This document shows positions 18,930-28,819 of a stretch of 64,000 bases of DNA, in pieces; position 1 is the first letter of the stretch, and each line of letters begins with the position of its first letter. The DNA is from Prochlorococcus sp. AG-347-J20 (lineage in GTDB: Bacteria > Cyanobacteriota > Cyanobacteriia > PCC-6307 > Cyanobiaceae). A program made the translations under genes and the position numbers. The notes under the pieces are model-generated. The model was not told where the DNA came from and did not search any database. It saw nothing but the letters and a program-made list of their open reading frames with translations. The stretch covers positions 1-64,000 of the forward strand of contig QCBW01000002.1 in the NCBI GenBank assembly GCA_003281485.1, written 5' to 3'.

Positions 18930-18961
18930 CCTTTATCTGATGATTTCATCAGGAATAAAGG
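18930..18961 (+). terminator. Strong hairpin between ftsI and tal
   Basis: Stem of 14 pairs: CCTTTAT (18930-18936) pairs with ATAAAGG (18955-18961) and CTGATGA (18937-18943) with TCATCAG (18946-18952). The loop is 2 bases, with a 2-base bulge (GA). Downstream sequence is TTAGTTTATATATATATATG, which is U/A-rich rather than a pure U-run. Best read as the ftsI terminator; the TATATAT tract just after it may belong to the tal promoter. Confidence 0.65.
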
Positions 18962-18992
18962 TTAGTTTATATATATATATGATTATCTAAAA

Positions 18993-19994
18993 ATGAAATC
19001 AATTTTAGAACAATTGTCCTCAATGACCGTTGTTGTTGCTGATACTGGAGATTTAGATTCGATAAAAAAGTTTCAACCAAGGGACGCCACTACCAATCCA
19101 TCACTAATACTTGCTGCTGCAAAGAATCCTGATTATGTGAAATTAATTGACAAAGCTTTAGAAAGTTCAGAAAATGCATTGCCCCATGGATTCTCCGAAA
19201 TTGAATTAATCAAAGAAACTGTTGACCAAGTTTCAGTATTTTTTGGAAAAGAAATATTGAAAATTATTTCAGGGCGGGTATCTACAGAAGTTGATGCAAG
19301 ACTGAGCTTTGACACCGAAGCTACGGTAGAAAAAGCGAGAAAATTGATCAATCTTTACAAAAATTTTGGAATTGAAAAGGAAAGAATTTTGATTAAGATT
19401 GCCGCAACTTGGGAGGGGATTAAGGCGGCTGAAATTTTGGAAAAAGAGGGTATTAAGTGCAACTTAACTTTACTTTTTAACTTCTGCCAAGCGGTAACTT
19501 GTGCTAAGGCAAAGATAACTCTAATTTCTCCGTTCGTTGGCCGTATTTTGGATTGGCATAAAGCCAAATCTGGTAAAACTAGTTTTGCTGGTGCTGAAGA
19601 CCCTGGTGTTATTTCGGTTACACAAATATATAAGTACTTTAAAGAAAAGGGATTCAAAACAGAAGTAATGGGAGCTAGTTTTAGAAATCTTGATGAAATA
19701 AAAGAATTAGCAGGTTGCGATCTTTTAACAATCGCACCTAAATTCCTTGATGAGTTGAATAAAGAAAAAGGAGAGTTAATTAGAAAATTAGATGTAAGCA
19801 CCCAAATAAATAATTCTATTGACTACGAATTTGAAGAAAAAGATTTCAGATTAAGTATGTTAGAAGATCAAATGGCAAGTGAAAAGCTAAGTGAAGGCAT
19901 TACTGGCTTCAGTAAGGCTATAGAAGAATTGGAAGAGCTGTTAATAAAGAGATATTCAGAGATTAAAAATCATAAATTGATTTCTACTAACTAA
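18993..19994 (+). CDS. tal: Transaldolase
   Basis: Moves a dihydroxyacetone unit between sugar phosphates in the pentose phosphate pathway; in marine picocyanobacteria it supports night-time NADPH production. 333 residues with [10 protein letters not shown] at 31-40 and the Schiff-base lysine K135 in [14 protein letters not shown]. The following segment CNLTLLF near 158 and [10 protein letters not shown] near 185 complete the family pattern. Behind the hairpin at 18930; convergent with the flavoprotein gene. Confidence 0.97.
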   Translation: MKSILEQLSSMTVVVADTGDLDSIKKFQPRDATTNPSLILAAAKNPDYVKLIDKALESSENALPHGFSEIELIKETVDQVSVFFGKEILKIISGRVSTEVDARLSFDTEATVEKARKLINLYKNFGIEKERILIKIAATWEGIKAAEILEKEGIKCNLTLLFNFCQAVTCAKAKITLISPFVGRILDWHKAKSGKTSFAGAEDPGVISVTQIYKYFKEKGFKTEVMGASFRNLDEIKELAGCDLLTIAPKFLDELNKEKGELIRKLDVSTQINNSIDYEFEEKDFRLSMLEDQMASEKLSEGITGFSKAIEELEELLIKRYSEIKNHKLISTN

Positions 19995-20027
19995 ATTTAA
20001 TTTTGAATTGAAAAAAAAAGAATTAAG

Positions 20028-21155
20028 TCATACTTTTGTTAAAAGTCTTCTGATAACTCTTTTTGCAATATCTTCATAACTCATTTCTCCTGATAATATT
20101 TGAGCAATACGTTTAGGTGCTGTTTTTCTTTTGACGCCTAGTTGATATCCAGTTCTGGGAAATCTATAAAAGACCTGTGCTATTCTCCTCCCCCAAGCCA
20201 TTGATTTTCCCCAAATGTCGTTAATATTTTTCGTATAAAGATTTAAATCATCTACTTTCCCTGTTAGGCACTGATCTATGGACTCTGCAGCATAAAAACT
20301 ACTAATTAAAGATGGTCTAATTCCTTCAGCTAAAAATGGATCACATAGAGATGCTGCATCTCCAACCGCTAAAACTTTGTCATCATTAATTGGGTGGAAG
20401 CCATTCCATATTCTCAGTTTCTTATTAATAGTTGTAGTAGGAAAATCATCAAAACCGAAGCTTCTAATAACTTGTTTATTTACAGCCTGATTTTCCAACA
20501 GAGCATTGTTTATGAAAGTACCTAAACCAATATTTAAGCTTTCTCTTAGGGGGAATGCCCATGCAAAACCATATTTTATAAATCCAAATTCAAATCTAAC
20601 TGCATCTTTAGGAATTTCACCAAAACCTTTTAATCTTAGTGAGATTGTGTTAGCAAATTTTGGTTTTCTTGGACCTAAATTAAAATATCCTGCCCATTTA
20701 GACTGAGACCCGTCTGCAATAACAAGAAATTCAGATATATAAGTGTATTTATTATCACAAGTAATTTCCCATTTATCATTTTTTTTTATGATTTTTTCTA
20801 CTAATGCTGGTCTTATTATTTGAACTCCATTACTCAAGGACTTATCAAGTAATAATTGATCAAGTTTCTCTCTTTTAATAATCCAAAATGGGGATTCACC
20901 AGTAAGATCAGCAACTACATTATCTGAAGCTTTCCATCTGAATTCAACATTCTTAATTTTTGATTCTATGGAATCTGTTATATCTAGAGGAAGAAATTTT
21001 TGCATTGAAGATGCCATTCCACCAGCACATGGTTTGTAATTTTGGGATTTTTCTTTTTCAATAATAAGAACTGAATAACCTTTTTTTGATAAGTTAAGAG
21101 CGGTGGAAGTTCCTGATAAACCTCCACCAATTATTACAACGTCAAATCCTTTCAA
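20028..21155 (-). CDS. FAD-dependent oxidoreductase, geranylgeranyl-reductase family (ChlP-like)
   Basis: 375-residue flavoprotein with an N-terminal dinucleotide-binding motif [18 protein letters not shown] at 4-21, PCAGGMA near 42, and the [22 protein letters not shown]-ribityl segment near 265. These are shared by geranylgeranyl reductases that saturate the chlorophyll phytol tail and by related archaeal-type lipid reductases. It may not be the main ChlP, so the substrate is left open. Start overlaps the frr stop by 4 bases, so it is translated after frr-pyrH. Confidence 0.85.
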   Translation of the reverse strand: MKGFDVVIIGGGLSGTSTALNLSKKGYSVLIIEKEKSQNYKPCAGGMASSMQKFLPLDITDSIESKIKNVEFRWKASDNVVADLTGESPFWIIKREKLDQLLLDKSLSNGVQIIRPALVEKIIKKNDKWEITCDNKYTYISEFLVIADGSQSKWAGYFNLGPRKPKFANTISLRLKGFGEIPKDAVRFEFGFIKYGFAWAFPLRESLNIGLGTFINNALLENQAVNKQVIRSFGFDDFPTTTINKKLRIWNGFHPINDDKVLAVGDAASLCDPFLAEGIRPSLISSFYAAESIDQCLTGKVDDLNLYTKNINDIWGKSMAWGRRIAQVFYRFPRTGYQLGVKRKTAPKRIAQILSGEMSYEDIAKRVIRRLLTKV

Positions 21156-21700
21156 ACTTTTAGAATTTCCTTTTCTTTTTCAGACAATTTGGTTTCTATT
21201 AAAGCAATAAACTTATCAGTAATTTTTTGAATTTCAGCTTGATTATCTCGCGATTCGTCGATAGAAATAAGACCATCTTTTTCGTCTTTTTTTTCTTTAT
21301 CAACAGCATCTCTTCTGATATTCCTCAAAGCTACTTTTCCTTCTTCTGCATATTTGGATGCTAATTTACAAAATTCCTTTCTTCTTTCCTCTGTGAGAGG
21401 AGGAACATTTATTCTTATGACTTTACCATCATTATTTGGAGTAATACCTAAATCGCTCATCGAAATAGATTTCTCTATCGCTTGTAAACATGAAATATCA
21501 AAAGGTTGTATGGAAATCGTTTGTGAATCAACAGTACTTATTGAGGCAAGTGATTTGATTGGAGTCTCTGCCCCGTAGTACTCAACACTTATTCTGTCTA
21601 AAAGTGAAGCATTAGCTCTGCCAGTTCTAATAGTATTAAAATTTCTTTGAGTGGCCTCAATACTTTTATTCATATTTTCTTGAATTTCTTTTTCTTTCAT
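21152..21700 (-). CDS. frr: Ribosome recycling factor
   Basis: With EF-G splits post-termination ribosomes. 182 residues, three-helix domain I plus the beta-domain II (about 30-105) visible as [20 protein letters not shown] and [16 protein letters not shown]. It follows pyrH by 21 bases on the same strand, the classic pyrH-frr arrangement. Confidence 0.98.
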   Translation of the reverse strand: MKEKEIQENMNKSIEATQRNFNTIRTGRANASLLDRISVEYYGAETPIKSLASISTVDSQTISIQPFDISCLQAIEKSISMSDLGITPNNDGKVIRINVPPLTEERRKEFCKLASKYAEEGKVALRNIRRDAVDKEKKDEKDGLISIDESRDNQAEIQKITDKFIALIETKLSEKEKEILKV

Positions 21701-21721
21701 AATAAAAAAATTAAATGATCT

Positions 21722-22426
21722 CTAACTAATTAAAGAGCCTATTGGCTCACCGCCAACAGCTTTAGAAATGTTCCCTTTTTTGAATATATCAAAAACCATA
21801 ATCGGGATATTATTATCTTTGCAAAGTGCAATCGCAGTACTGTCCATTACGGCAATTTCATCACTAAGAACTTGTTGATAACTCAGAGAGGAATATTTTT
21901 TTGCATCTTTAAATTGATTAGGATCACGATCGTATACTCCATCAACTTTAGTAGCCTTCATAACAACTTCAGCGTTTATCTCTGCTGCTCTCAAAGCTGC
22001 CGTAGTGTCAGTTGTAAAAAATGGATTTCCGCATCCACCTCCGAAAACTACAACTCTACCTTTTTCTAGGTGCCTCATGGCTCTTCTTCTTATGTAGGGT
22101 TCGGCAATTTCCTGCATTTCTATTGCAGTTTGAACTCTTGTTGCAACTCCTACTCTTTCTAAACCATCTTGAAGTGAAATTGCATTCATTACTGTTGCAA
22201 GCATCCCAACATAATCAGCTGTCGCTCTATCCATGCCATCTGCAGAACCTTTAAGCCCTCTAAAAATATTCCCGCCCCCAACAACTATTGCAAGTTCTAC
22301 ATTATTTTCGACTACTTTTGAAACATCCTCTGCAATTGACTGAACTATAGCAGGATCAATACCATAAGGTTTTTCACCCATTAGTGCTTCACCACTAAGT
22401 TTTAAGAGAACTCTTTTGTAAGTCAT
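21722..22426 (-). CDS. pyrH: UMP kinase
   Basis: Phosphorylates UMP to UDP; hexameric amino-acid-kinase-fold enzyme. 234 residues with [12 protein letters not shown] at 6-17, [10 protein letters not shown] near 48, [18 protein letters not shown] near 130-147, and [11 protein letters not shown] near 160. Start ATG gives [13 protein letters not shown], the expected N-terminus. First gene of a pyrH-frr-flavoprotein operon. The 128 bases upstream (to the cobO stop) contain no gene seen by me. Confidence 0.98.
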   Translation of the reverse strand: MTYKRVLLKLSGEALMGEKPYGIDPAIVQSIAEDVSKVVENNVELAIVVGGGNIFRGLKGSADGMDRATADYVGMLATVMNAISLQDGLERVGVATRVQTAIEMQEIAEPYIRRRAMRHLEKGRVVVFGGGCGNPFFTTDTTAALRAAEINAEVVMKATKVDGVYDRDPNQFKDAKKYSSLSYQQVLSDEIAVMDSTAIALCKDNNIPIMVFDIFKKGNISKAVGGEPIGSLIS

Positions 22427-22554
22427 TCAATAATTGTACTTTTAAGACATTAGCAAGTAAAAGCACCAAATTTATTTTTTGTTCAGATATTGCTTGCGTC
22501 TTTAAACATTTCTAAACCTGCCTAAAGAAAATTTTAAATAATAATTTACCTTAA

Positions 22555-23247
22555 CTAAAATTCAACACACTTTTGTGCTTTTATTCCTTGTTCTTTAAAT
22601 GGATGTCTTATTAGTTTCATTTCTGTAACTAGATCTGCGTAATTGATAATTGAATCAGATGCTCCCCTTCCAGTTAAAACAATATGATTTTTTCTATTAT
22701 TTAAGCTTTTTAAAAAAGTGATTATTTCCTCGGGTGCAAGATAACCAAGTTTTGTCGCAATATTAATTTCATCAAGAATGATAAGTTTATAAGATTCGTT
22801 TTTGATGTATTTTTTGGCAAGTTGCCAAGCCCCTTGAACTAATTTTTCATCTCTTATTCTGTCTTGTGTTTCCCAAGTAAATCCCTCTCCTAATGAATGC
22901 CAAGATATGTTTGAAGACAAGTTTTTAATTGCTTTTTCTTCTCCAGTGGTCCAGCCTCCTTTGATAAATTGAATTATTGCTACTTTATAGCCATGCCCTA
23001 TCGTTCTTAAAGCCATACCTAAGGATGCAGTTGTCTTGCCCTTGCCATTTCCTGTGAAAACAATCAATAATCCTTTTTTTGTTTTTCTGATTTGTAGTCT
23101 TTCGGCTTGAATATCTTTTCTTTGCTGCATTCTTTTTTTATATGAGCTCTCATTGCTTTCCGGTGATAATTTACCTCCCATTCCAAGTTTATTTGCTTGA
23201 TTATCGAGGTTAAATATTTTCTCGGAAGATGAAGGTTTTTCTTGCAT
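22555..23247 (-). CDS. cobO: Cob(I)yrinic acid a,c-diamide adenosyltransferase
   Basis: Adds the adenosyl group to the corrinoid in B12 synthesis using ATP. P-loop FTGNGKGKTT at 64-73, then GWTTGEEKA near 107, and LDEINIATKLGY near 158 match CobO. 230 residues; about 57 residues of polar N-terminal extension precede the P-loop, longer than the core enzyme. On the same strand as the recombinase at 23280, with 32 bases between them. Confidence 0.93.
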   Translation of the reverse strand: MQEKPSSSEKIFNLDNQANKLGMGGKLSPESNESSYKKRMQQRKDIQAERLQIRKTKKGLLIVFTGNGKGKTTASLGMALRTIGHGYKVAIIQFIKGGWTTGEEKAIKNLSSNISWHSLGEGFTWETQDRIRDEKLVQGAWQLAKKYIKNESYKLIILDEINIATKLGYLAPEEIITFLKSLNNRKNHIVLTGRGASDSIINYADLVTEMKLIRHPFKEQGIKAQKCVEF

Positions 23248-23279
23248 ATGACCCTTATTTATTTAGTTATTATAAATCT

Positions 23280-24449
23280 TTAAATATTTTTATCTCTTTT
23301 GACTTTTAAAAGTGCATTGTTCACTGCCTGTTGTTGATCTCTTTTAGTAATCCAGTGGTGATAAGTTTGAGTATGTAAACTAACGGAATGTCCCATCATT
23401 CTGGCAGCCACAGTATCAGGTAAATCATAAAAAATTGTTCTAACTGCCCACGCATGTCTGAGATCATAAGGTTTTATTTGTAAAGAGTAACGCTTAAATT
23501 GGTCTGTAATTTTTTTTCCAATATTCTGAAGGGTAGTAATTTTAAGGTCTCTATTAATATTTGGTAGAAGTTCTGGATTCTCACCAAGTTTTGATAATTC
23601 GAACTTTTCCACCCATTCAGGATGAAATGGCCAAACTTGATGTTCCCCAGTTTTTGTCGTAGGTAAAACTCTAATAATTTTGTCCCCAAAATTAGTAAGA
23701 GAACTTAAATCACAAAAAAATACTTCATGATTCCTCAGTCCATAAGTAGCCATCAAACCAAAAACAAATTTCCATGATTTGTTTGGTATTTTCTCCCAAA
23801 GTTTCTCTATTAACTCGTCTGTGGGGAGATCCCTAAATCCTGCTTTGTTAAGACCATACCCTCTAGAATTTAATTTCCAATCTTCTGGTAATTTAATGTC
23901 CAAAAACTTAGCCAAAACACCTAGAGAAGTAGCGCATTGTTTCCTACTTCTACTTCCTTCCTTGTAACTTTCAAGCGTTTTTTGAAATATTTTTTCTAGA
24001 GCCATATTCTCATAATCATTGTAAATACTTAGGATTCTTTTCATATATGGTTTGTAAGAGCTTCTCCAAGTGGTTTTTCTAGTGCTGGTTCGAAAATCAT
24101 TTTTGCTCTCTTTAAAAAAAAATTCCTCAAATTTATTTAATCTATTTGGGAATTCAAAACCATTTTTTATTTCCTTTTTATATGGATTGCCTATCCAATT
24201 AATCCAATCAAATTGATTCAATTCTAATTGCAAATTGATTAATTGTAATTTTTTTTTGGCCTCCTCTAATCCAGAAATATCAGCCTTTAAACCAAGTGAT
24301 ATTCTTTGAATCTTAAAGTTATTTTTATCTTCCTTAGAGGGTAGTGAACCACGAATATTTAATTTCTCACCTCTTTTCTCAATTTTAAGCTTGCTGCCTT
24401 TAGTAGCAAATTTATCATTGACATTATTAATTTCCTGAATTACGTTCAT
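23280..24449 (-). CDS. Tyrosine recombinase/site-specific integrase, not linked to a visible mobile element
   Basis: 389 residues. The C-terminal catalytic domain shows R239 (YGLRNHE), likely K266 (TKTGEHQ), R331 in YDLRHAWAVR, H354 (MMGHSVS) and nucleophile Y363 (TQTYHHW). The first His of the usual HxxR is Tyr328 here, a variant that also occurs in other integrases. A SAM-like N-terminal core-binding region spans about 100-190. No att-like repeats, tRNA gene or phage genes lie nearby; neighbours are cobO and hemH. A chromosomal, possibly domesticated recombinase; target unknown. Confidence 0.88.
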   Translation of the reverse strand: MNVIQEINNVNDKFATKGSKLKIEKRGEKLNIRGSLPSKEDKNNFKIQRISLGLKADISGLEEAKKKLQLINLQLELNQFDWINWIGNPYKKEIKNGFEFPNRLNKFEEFFFKESKNDFRTSTRKTTWRSSYKPYMKRILSIYNDYENMALEKIFQKTLESYKEGSRSRKQCATSLGVLAKFLDIKLPEDWKLNSRGYGLNKAGFRDLPTDELIEKLWEKIPNKSWKFVFGLMATYGLRNHEVFFCDLSSLTNFGDKIIRVLPTTKTGEHQVWPFHPEWVEKFELSKLGENPELLPNINRDLKITTLQNIGKKITDQFKRYSLQIKPYDLRHAWAVRTIFYDLPDTVAARMMGHSVSLHTQTYHHWITKRDQQQAVNNALLKVKRDKNI

Positions 24450-24514
24450 TTACTTATATAATTGACCATATAATGACGTTTTTAATGTTGATTTTCAATC
24501 TCCATAAATCTTAA
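24450..24514. promoter_or_regulatory. Divergent promoter spacer, recombinase/hemH
   Basis: 65-base spacer. A TATAAT at 24469-24474 on the plus strand, 40 bases before the hemH ATG, is a good -10 candidate for hemH. On the minus strand TATATAAG just before 24450 could be a -10 for the recombinase, implying an almost leaderless mRNA. No -35 matches are convincing. Confidence 0.35.
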
Positions 24515-25690
24515 ATGGATAAAATAGGCGTCTTACTAATGAATTTAGGAGGGCCTGAACGCATTACTGATGTTGGCCCATTCTTATATAATCTTTTTTC
24601 TGATCCAGAAATAATCAGGACCCCTTTTCCTGTCTTTCAAAAGCCCCTAGCTTGGTTAATTAGCACACTTAGGAGTACTACTTCACAACAAGCCTATCTC
24701 TCTATAGGTGGGGGTTCGCCTATTAGAAGAATAACTGAACAACAAGCTAGAGAATTGCAATCTAAATTAAGGGATAAGGGTTTTAATGCTACTACCTATA
24801 TCGCTATGCGATATTGGCATCCTTTTACGGAATCAGCAATTGCTGATATGAAAGCAGATGGTATAGATCAAGTTGTAGTAATACCTTTGTATCCTCATTT
24901 TTCAATAAGTACAAGTGGTTCCAGCTTTAGGGAATTAAAAAAATTGCGGGAATCTGATGATGAATTTAAGAAGGTTCCAATGAGATGTGTAAGAAGTTGG
25001 TTCAGTCAATCAGGTTATTTAAAGTCAATGGTCGAATTAATATCTGAACAAATTTCACTTTGCGAATCTCCTTCAAAAGCTCATATATTTTTTACAGCTC
25101 ATGGAGTACCTAAGAGTTACGTAGAGGAAGCTGGAGACCCTTACAAACAACAAATTGAAGATTGTTCTTTATTAATAATAAATGAACTTGAAAAATTTCT
25201 AGGACATAGTAACCCCTATACACTCTCTTATCAAAGTAGAGTTGGTCCTGTTGAATGGTTGAAGCCATATACAGAAGAAGTATTAGCTGATCTTGGAAAG
25301 AAAAATGTGAATGATTTAATTGTGGTCCCCATAAGTTTCGTTGGAGAGCATATTGAAACATTGCAAGAAATTGACATTGAATATAAAGAAATTGCTGAAC
25401 AGGCTGGTATTAAAAACTTTAGAAGAGTTAAGGCTCTAAATACTCATCCTACTTTTATTGAAGGACTTTGTGATCTAGTAATTTCCTGTTTGGAAGGGCC
25501 TATAGTTAATATAGACGAAGCCTCTAAGTTGCCTGAAAAGGTTAAACTTTATCCCCAAGAGAAATGGCAATGGGGTTGGAATAATAGTTCAGAAGTGTGG
25601 AACGGAAGGGTTGCAATGATTATTTTTCTTGTGCTTTTTATTGAACTTATTTCAGGCTCTGGCCCATTGCATAGGCTAGGTATTCTATAA
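24515..25690 (+). CDS. hemH: Ferrochelatase with C-terminal chlorophyll-binding-type tail
   Basis: Inserts Fe2+ into protoporphyrin IX at the haem/chlorophyll branch point. Core (about 1-320) includes [11 protein letters not shown] at 5-15, [14 protein letters not shown] near 130 and [12 protein letters not shown] near 195 with the catalytic His. After a linker comes a membrane helix carrying a light-harvesting-like motif ([10 protein letters not shown]362-M368). This tail is known in cyanobacterial and plastid enzymes and is thought to aid membrane association, dimerisation or pigment sensing. 391 residues. Confidence 0.97.
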   Translation: MDKIGVLLMNLGGPERITDVGPFLYNLFSDPEIIRTPFPVFQKPLAWLISTLRSTTSQQAYLSIGGGSPIRRITEQQARELQSKLRDKGFNATTYIAMRYWHPFTESAIADMKADGIDQVVVIPLYPHFSISTSGSSFRELKKLRESDDEFKKVPMRCVRSWFSQSGYLKSMVELISEQISLCESPSKAHIFFTAHGVPKSYVEEAGDPYKQQIEDCSLLIINELEKFLGHSNPYTLSYQSRVGPVEWLKPYTEEVLADLGKKNVNDLIVVPISFVGEHIETLQEIDIEYKEIAEQAGIKNFRRVKALNTHPTFIEGLCDLVISCLEGPIVNIDEASKLPEKVKLYPQEKWQWGWNNSSEVWNGRVAMIIFLVLFIELISGSGPLHRLGIL

Positions 25691-25783
25691 AGTTTAATTT
25701 GTATTTTCTTAAAATATTTTAATTTGTTGAAAGATTTTTATTAATTCATTTCTGACATTACATTTCTAAACAAGGCAAAAATA

Positions 25784-25818
25784 TTCAATAGAGTTTAATA
25801 TTTATATTAAATATTGAA
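25784..25818 (+). promoter_or_regulatory. Long AT-rich hairpin directly before ilvB start
   Basis: TTCAATA (25784-25790) pairs with TATTGAA (25812-25818) and TTTAATAT (25794-25801) with ATATTAAA (25804-25811). The stem is 15 pairs with a 3-base bulge (GAG) and a 2-base loop. It ends 8 bases before the GTG start, where a ribosome-binding site would lie. It could be an operator or an RNA hairpin limiting translation of ilvB. Confidence 0.5.
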
Positions 25819-25826
25819 TTTCTTTA

Positions 25827-27590
25827 GTGACTCTTACTTCGAGATCCTTGTCAAAGGATAGTTCAAAAAATGAAAATCCGGTTTGGATAACTGGTGCGGA
25901 TGCACTAATGGATTCTCTGAAAATTCATGGGGTAAAGGTAATATTTGGATATCCTGGTGGGGCCATACTACCAATATATGATGCAGTTCATAAGGCAGAA
26001 CAAGATGGCTGGTTAAAGCATTATATGGTGAGACATGAACAAGGAGGTTCTCATGCGGCTGATGGATACGCAAGATCAACTGGTGAAGTAGGAGTATGTT
26101 TCGGGACCTCAGGTCCTGGGGCAACAAATTTGGTAACGGGAATTGCTACTGCTCAAATGGATTCAGTCCCCTTAGTAGTAGTTACAGGTCAAGTCCCAAG
26201 ACCTGCTATTGGAACAGATGCTTTTCAAGAAACCGATATTTTTGGAATAACTCTTCCAATCGTTAAGCATTCATGGGTAATAAGAGATCCTTCTGACATA
26301 GCGGAAGTAGTTTCAGAAGCTTTTTTCATAGCATCTTCTGGAAGGCCTGGCCCCGTTTTAATTGATATACCAAAGGATGTGGGTCAAGAATTCTTTCATT
26401 ATGAAAGAGTTATGCCTGGTGAGATTATTCCTAAAGGATTTAAAAGAAATGGAGAGATTAATGATTGTGATATAAAAAAAGCGATTAAATTAATAGAGGA
26501 ATCTGAAAGACCTCTTCTATACGTTGGTGGTGGAGCAATATCTTCTGGGGCGCATGAAGAGATAGGAATCTTGGCAAAGAATTATCAAATTCCAGTTACT
26601 ACGACCTTAATGGGGAAAGGCGCTTTTGATGAAAAAGATGATTTGTCAGTTGGTATGTTAGGCATGCACGGAACTGCATATGCAAATTTTGCAGTTACAG
26701 AATGTGATCTTTTAATAGCTATTGGAGCTAGATTCGATGATAGGGTAACAGGAAAATTAGATACTTTTGCGCCTGATGCAAAGGTTATTCATATAGATAT
26801 TGATCCAGCTGAAGTTAATAAAAATAGGCGCGTAGATGTTGCAATTATCTCTGACGTATCAAAAGCTGTTAGCAAAATTAATAAAAAATCTATTAATAAT
26901 AAATCTACCTATCAAACGAAGAACTGGTTAGAAAAAATTAATTTGTGGAAAAATAAACACCCTTTATATGAACCGCCTAAAGAAGGAGAAATTTATCCTC
27001 AGGAAGTTCTTTTAAAAGTTAGGGAACTTTCACCCGAAGCTTATGTAACTACTGATGTAGGACAACATCAGATGTGGGCTGCTCAATATCTTAGGAATTC
27101 TCCAAGAAAATGGATTAGTAGTGCTGGCTTAGGAACTATGGGTTTTGGATTGCCAGCGGCAATTGGAGTAAAAGCAGCCTTACCTAATTCAGATGTAATT
27201 TGTATTGCTGGAGATGCAAGTGTTCTTATGAATATTCAAGAATTAGGAACCTTATCTCAATATGGTTTAAAGGTGAAATTGATCATAATAAATAATCGCT
27301 GGCAAGGGATGGTAAGACAATGGCAGGAAAGCTTCTACGATGAAAGATATTCCTCATCTGATATGAGTTGTGGTGAACCTGATTTTGTAAAACTTGCTGA
27401 GTCTTTTGGAGTTAAAGGATACTTAATTTCTGATAGAAAACAATTAAAGAATGAATTAAAAAATGCTCTTGATCATGATGGTCCTGCTTTGATTAATATT
27501 CTTGTTAGAAGAGGTGAAAATTGTTATCCAATGGTTCCTCCTGGTAAAAGTAATGCTCAAATGGTTGGATATGTTAATTGTGAAGACTAA
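25827..27590 (+). CDS. ilvB: Acetolactate synthase large subunit
   Basis: Thiamine-diphosphate enzyme making acetolactate/acetohydroxybutyrate for branched-chain amino acids. 587 residues. [12 protein letters not shown] near 40, the ThDP-activating Glu in [15 protein letters not shown] near 75, [13 protein letters not shown] near 95, and [12 protein letters not shown]...[11 protein letters not shown] near 460-495 (ThDP-Mg site) are present. GTG at 25827 gives the usual length; the preceding 35-base hairpin is noted separately. The small regulatory subunit (ilvN) is not in this window. Confidence 0.97.
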   Translation: MTLTSRSLSKDSSKNENPVWITGADALMDSLKIHGVKVIFGYPGGAILPIYDAVHKAEQDGWLKHYMVRHEQGGSHAADGYARSTGEVGVCFGTSGPGATNLVTGIATAQMDSVPLVVVTGQVPRPAIGTDAFQETDIFGITLPIVKHSWVIRDPSDIAEVVSEAFFIASSGRPGPVLIDIPKDVGQEFFHYERVMPGEIIPKGFKRNGEINDCDIKKAIKLIEESERPLLYVGGGAISSGAHEEIGILAKNYQIPVTTTLMGKGAFDEKDDLSVGMLGMHGTAYANFAVTECDLLIAIGARFDDRVTGKLDTFAPDAKVIHIDIDPAEVNKNRRVDVAIISDVSKAVSKINKKSINNKSTYQTKNWLEKINLWKNKHPLYEPPKEGEIYPQEVLLKVRELSPEAYVTTDVGQHQMWAAQYLRNSPRKWISSAGLGTMGFGLPAAIGVKAALPNSDVICIAGDASVLMNIQELGTLSQYGLKVKLIIINNRWQGMVRQWQESFYDERYSSSDMSCGEPDFVKLAESFGVKGYLISDRKQLKNELKNALDHDGPALINILVRRGENCYPMVPPGKSNAQMVGYVNCED

Positions 27591-27657
27591 ATTTTTTTAA
27601 ATTCGTCATCTTGAAAAATTAACTTTAAAATAATTAAAAAACTTATATGTTTCTGAA

Positions 27658-28008
27658 TTGAAAAAATTATCAAAATTTTTAATTATAATCTGTTTAATTG
27701 TTCTCAATCCTTTAACAGTTAGCTCGGCTGAAATTCTTCAAATTAAAAGTTCAAATACTATTTTGGTAGGGGATCAAAATAGGAATTTAACGATTGGATT
27801 ATTTTGTGTAGAAGTAAATGAAAATGATGAGCTCGAAGCAACCAATTTACTTAAGAATGAATTCCCTAGGGGAAGCAAAGTGAAAATAAAACCTTTTGGT
27901 TTCAAAGAGAGTGTTTTGTTAGCTAAAGTTTTTAATATTAAAGGAACTAAGGAGATGACCGAATTATTAGTAGCTAAAGACCTAACTAGTAAAGTCTGTC
28001 CAAATTAA
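27658..28008 (+). CDS. Small secreted protein with staphylococcal-nuclease-like fold remnant
   Basis: 116 residues starting at TTG 27658. A clear signal peptide (KK near the start, hydrophobic core about 7-20, likely cut after VSSA at 24) precedes a domain of about 90 residues. Its order of strands (ILVGDQNRNLTIGLFCVEV, then a helix EATNLLKNEF, then GSKVKIKPFGF) resembles the OB-fold of SNase proteins. The nuclease catalytic Arg/Glu set is not evident, so activity is doubtful. Function unknown. Confidence 0.65.
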   Translation: MKKLSKFLIIICLIVLNPLTVSSAEILQIKSSNTILVGDQNRNLTIGLFCVEVNENDELEATNLLKNEFPRGSKVKIKPFGFKESVLLAKVFNIKGTKEMTELLVAKDLTSKVCPN

Positions 28009-28015
28009 CTATATT

Positions 28016-28798
28016 TTATGAGCAAATAAAATTCCATTGCCTCGATATTGTTTTGCTCCTTCTCCAGGAATTTAATTTATTTTTTAATTTGTATGTACAT
28101 AAATTTGAGATATTTATATTTGTATCAGGGATGTTCTCATTTAAAAGTTGTCTATAAGCAGATCTTTTAAGATCAAGTTGATTTGAGTTAAGCTCTTTGA
28201 AGTGATTTGATTCACTAAAACCAAGATCTTGTTCAGTTTTAGGTGAGTTGATCGTTATGTTTTTGTTTTCGGCCCTTCTATAAAATTCTTTGAGTGTTAT
28301 TTTATCAACTAGGTAATGTTCCTTCGAAATCGCTGGCCCTATTCCGACGAGTAAGTCATCTCTATTTGTCCCAAAATTGTCGAAAATATTAATTAGATAT
28401 TTTATTATTTTTTTTTCTAAACCTTTTCTTCCGCAATGCAAGGCTGCTACCTTTCTTGTTCTTTTATCTGCAAAAAATATTGGCATGCAATCAGCTGTGT
28501 AAATCCATAAGTTTTGATTGCATTTATCACCAATAAGACCATCTGCATCAGTCTTACTTCCTTCTTGTGAATGCGATCCAAACACAATCTCATTACCGTG
28601 AATTTGATTGGAAACACAATTTATATAATTTTTATTAAAGTGATTTCCTAATAATTGAAGAAATTTCTCAGAACTAGACTTCGTAAAGTATGCATGTTTG
28701 AAATTATTTTGACTAAGGATGGGCGATGAATAATATTCAAATTTTTTGTTTTGAATAAAAATTTCAGCTTTCGAGAAATATATTTCTTTGTAAGTAAT
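28016..28798 (-). CDS. Laccase-domain (YfiH/PgeF, polyphenol-oxidase family) protein, probable ATT start
   Basis: Family of purine-nucleoside phosphorylase/peptidoglycan-editing enzymes with a Cys/His zinc site; DADGLI, TADCMPIFF and AALHCGRKG motifs are present. The first ATG/GTG/TTG start in frame is GTG 28585. However, 71 more codons upstream translate into family-like sequence (YYSSPILSQNNFKHAYFTK; NCVSNQIHGNEI) with no canonical start before the stop at 28814-28816. An ATT at 28798 lies 8 bases after AGGAG (28807-28811) and gives about 260 residues, normal for the family. It follows the Tab2 gene by 21 bases. Confidence 0.75.
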   Translation of the reverse strand: MTYKEIYFSKAEIFIQNKKFEYYSSPILSQNNFKHAYFTKSSSEKFLQLLGNHFNKNYINCVSNQIHGNEIVFGSHSQEGSKTDADGLIGDKCNQNLWIYTADCMPIFFADKRTRKVAALHCGRKGLEKKIIKYLINIFDNFGTNRDDLLVGIGPAISKEHYLVDKITLKEFYRRAENKNITINSPKTEQDLGFSESNHFKELNSNQLDLKRSAYRQLLNENIPDTNINISNLCTYKLKNKLNSWRRSKTISRQWNFICS

Positions 28799-28806
28799 AG
28801 TCCCTG

Positions 28807-28811
28807 CTCCT
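28807..28811 (-). promoter_or_regulatory. Shine-Dalgarno AGGAG deciding the ATT start
   Basis: Reading the minus strand, AGGAG is followed by 8 bases (CAGGGACT) and then ATT at 28798-28796. In a genome segment where most genes lack such a site, its placement supports ATT as initiator of the laccase-domain gene. Confidence 0.55.
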
Positions 28812-28819
28812 AACTAGAC

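Noticed and set aside
22021..22254. Plus-strand open frame opposite pyrH, and similar frames opposite many genes
   Set aside because: These are antisense shadows of well-supported genes, with leucine/serine-rich low-complexity translations and no family motifs.
23280..24514. Prophage or integrative element around the recombinase
   Set aside because: No direct repeats, tRNA end, phage or cargo genes were found; both neighbours are core cofactor genes.
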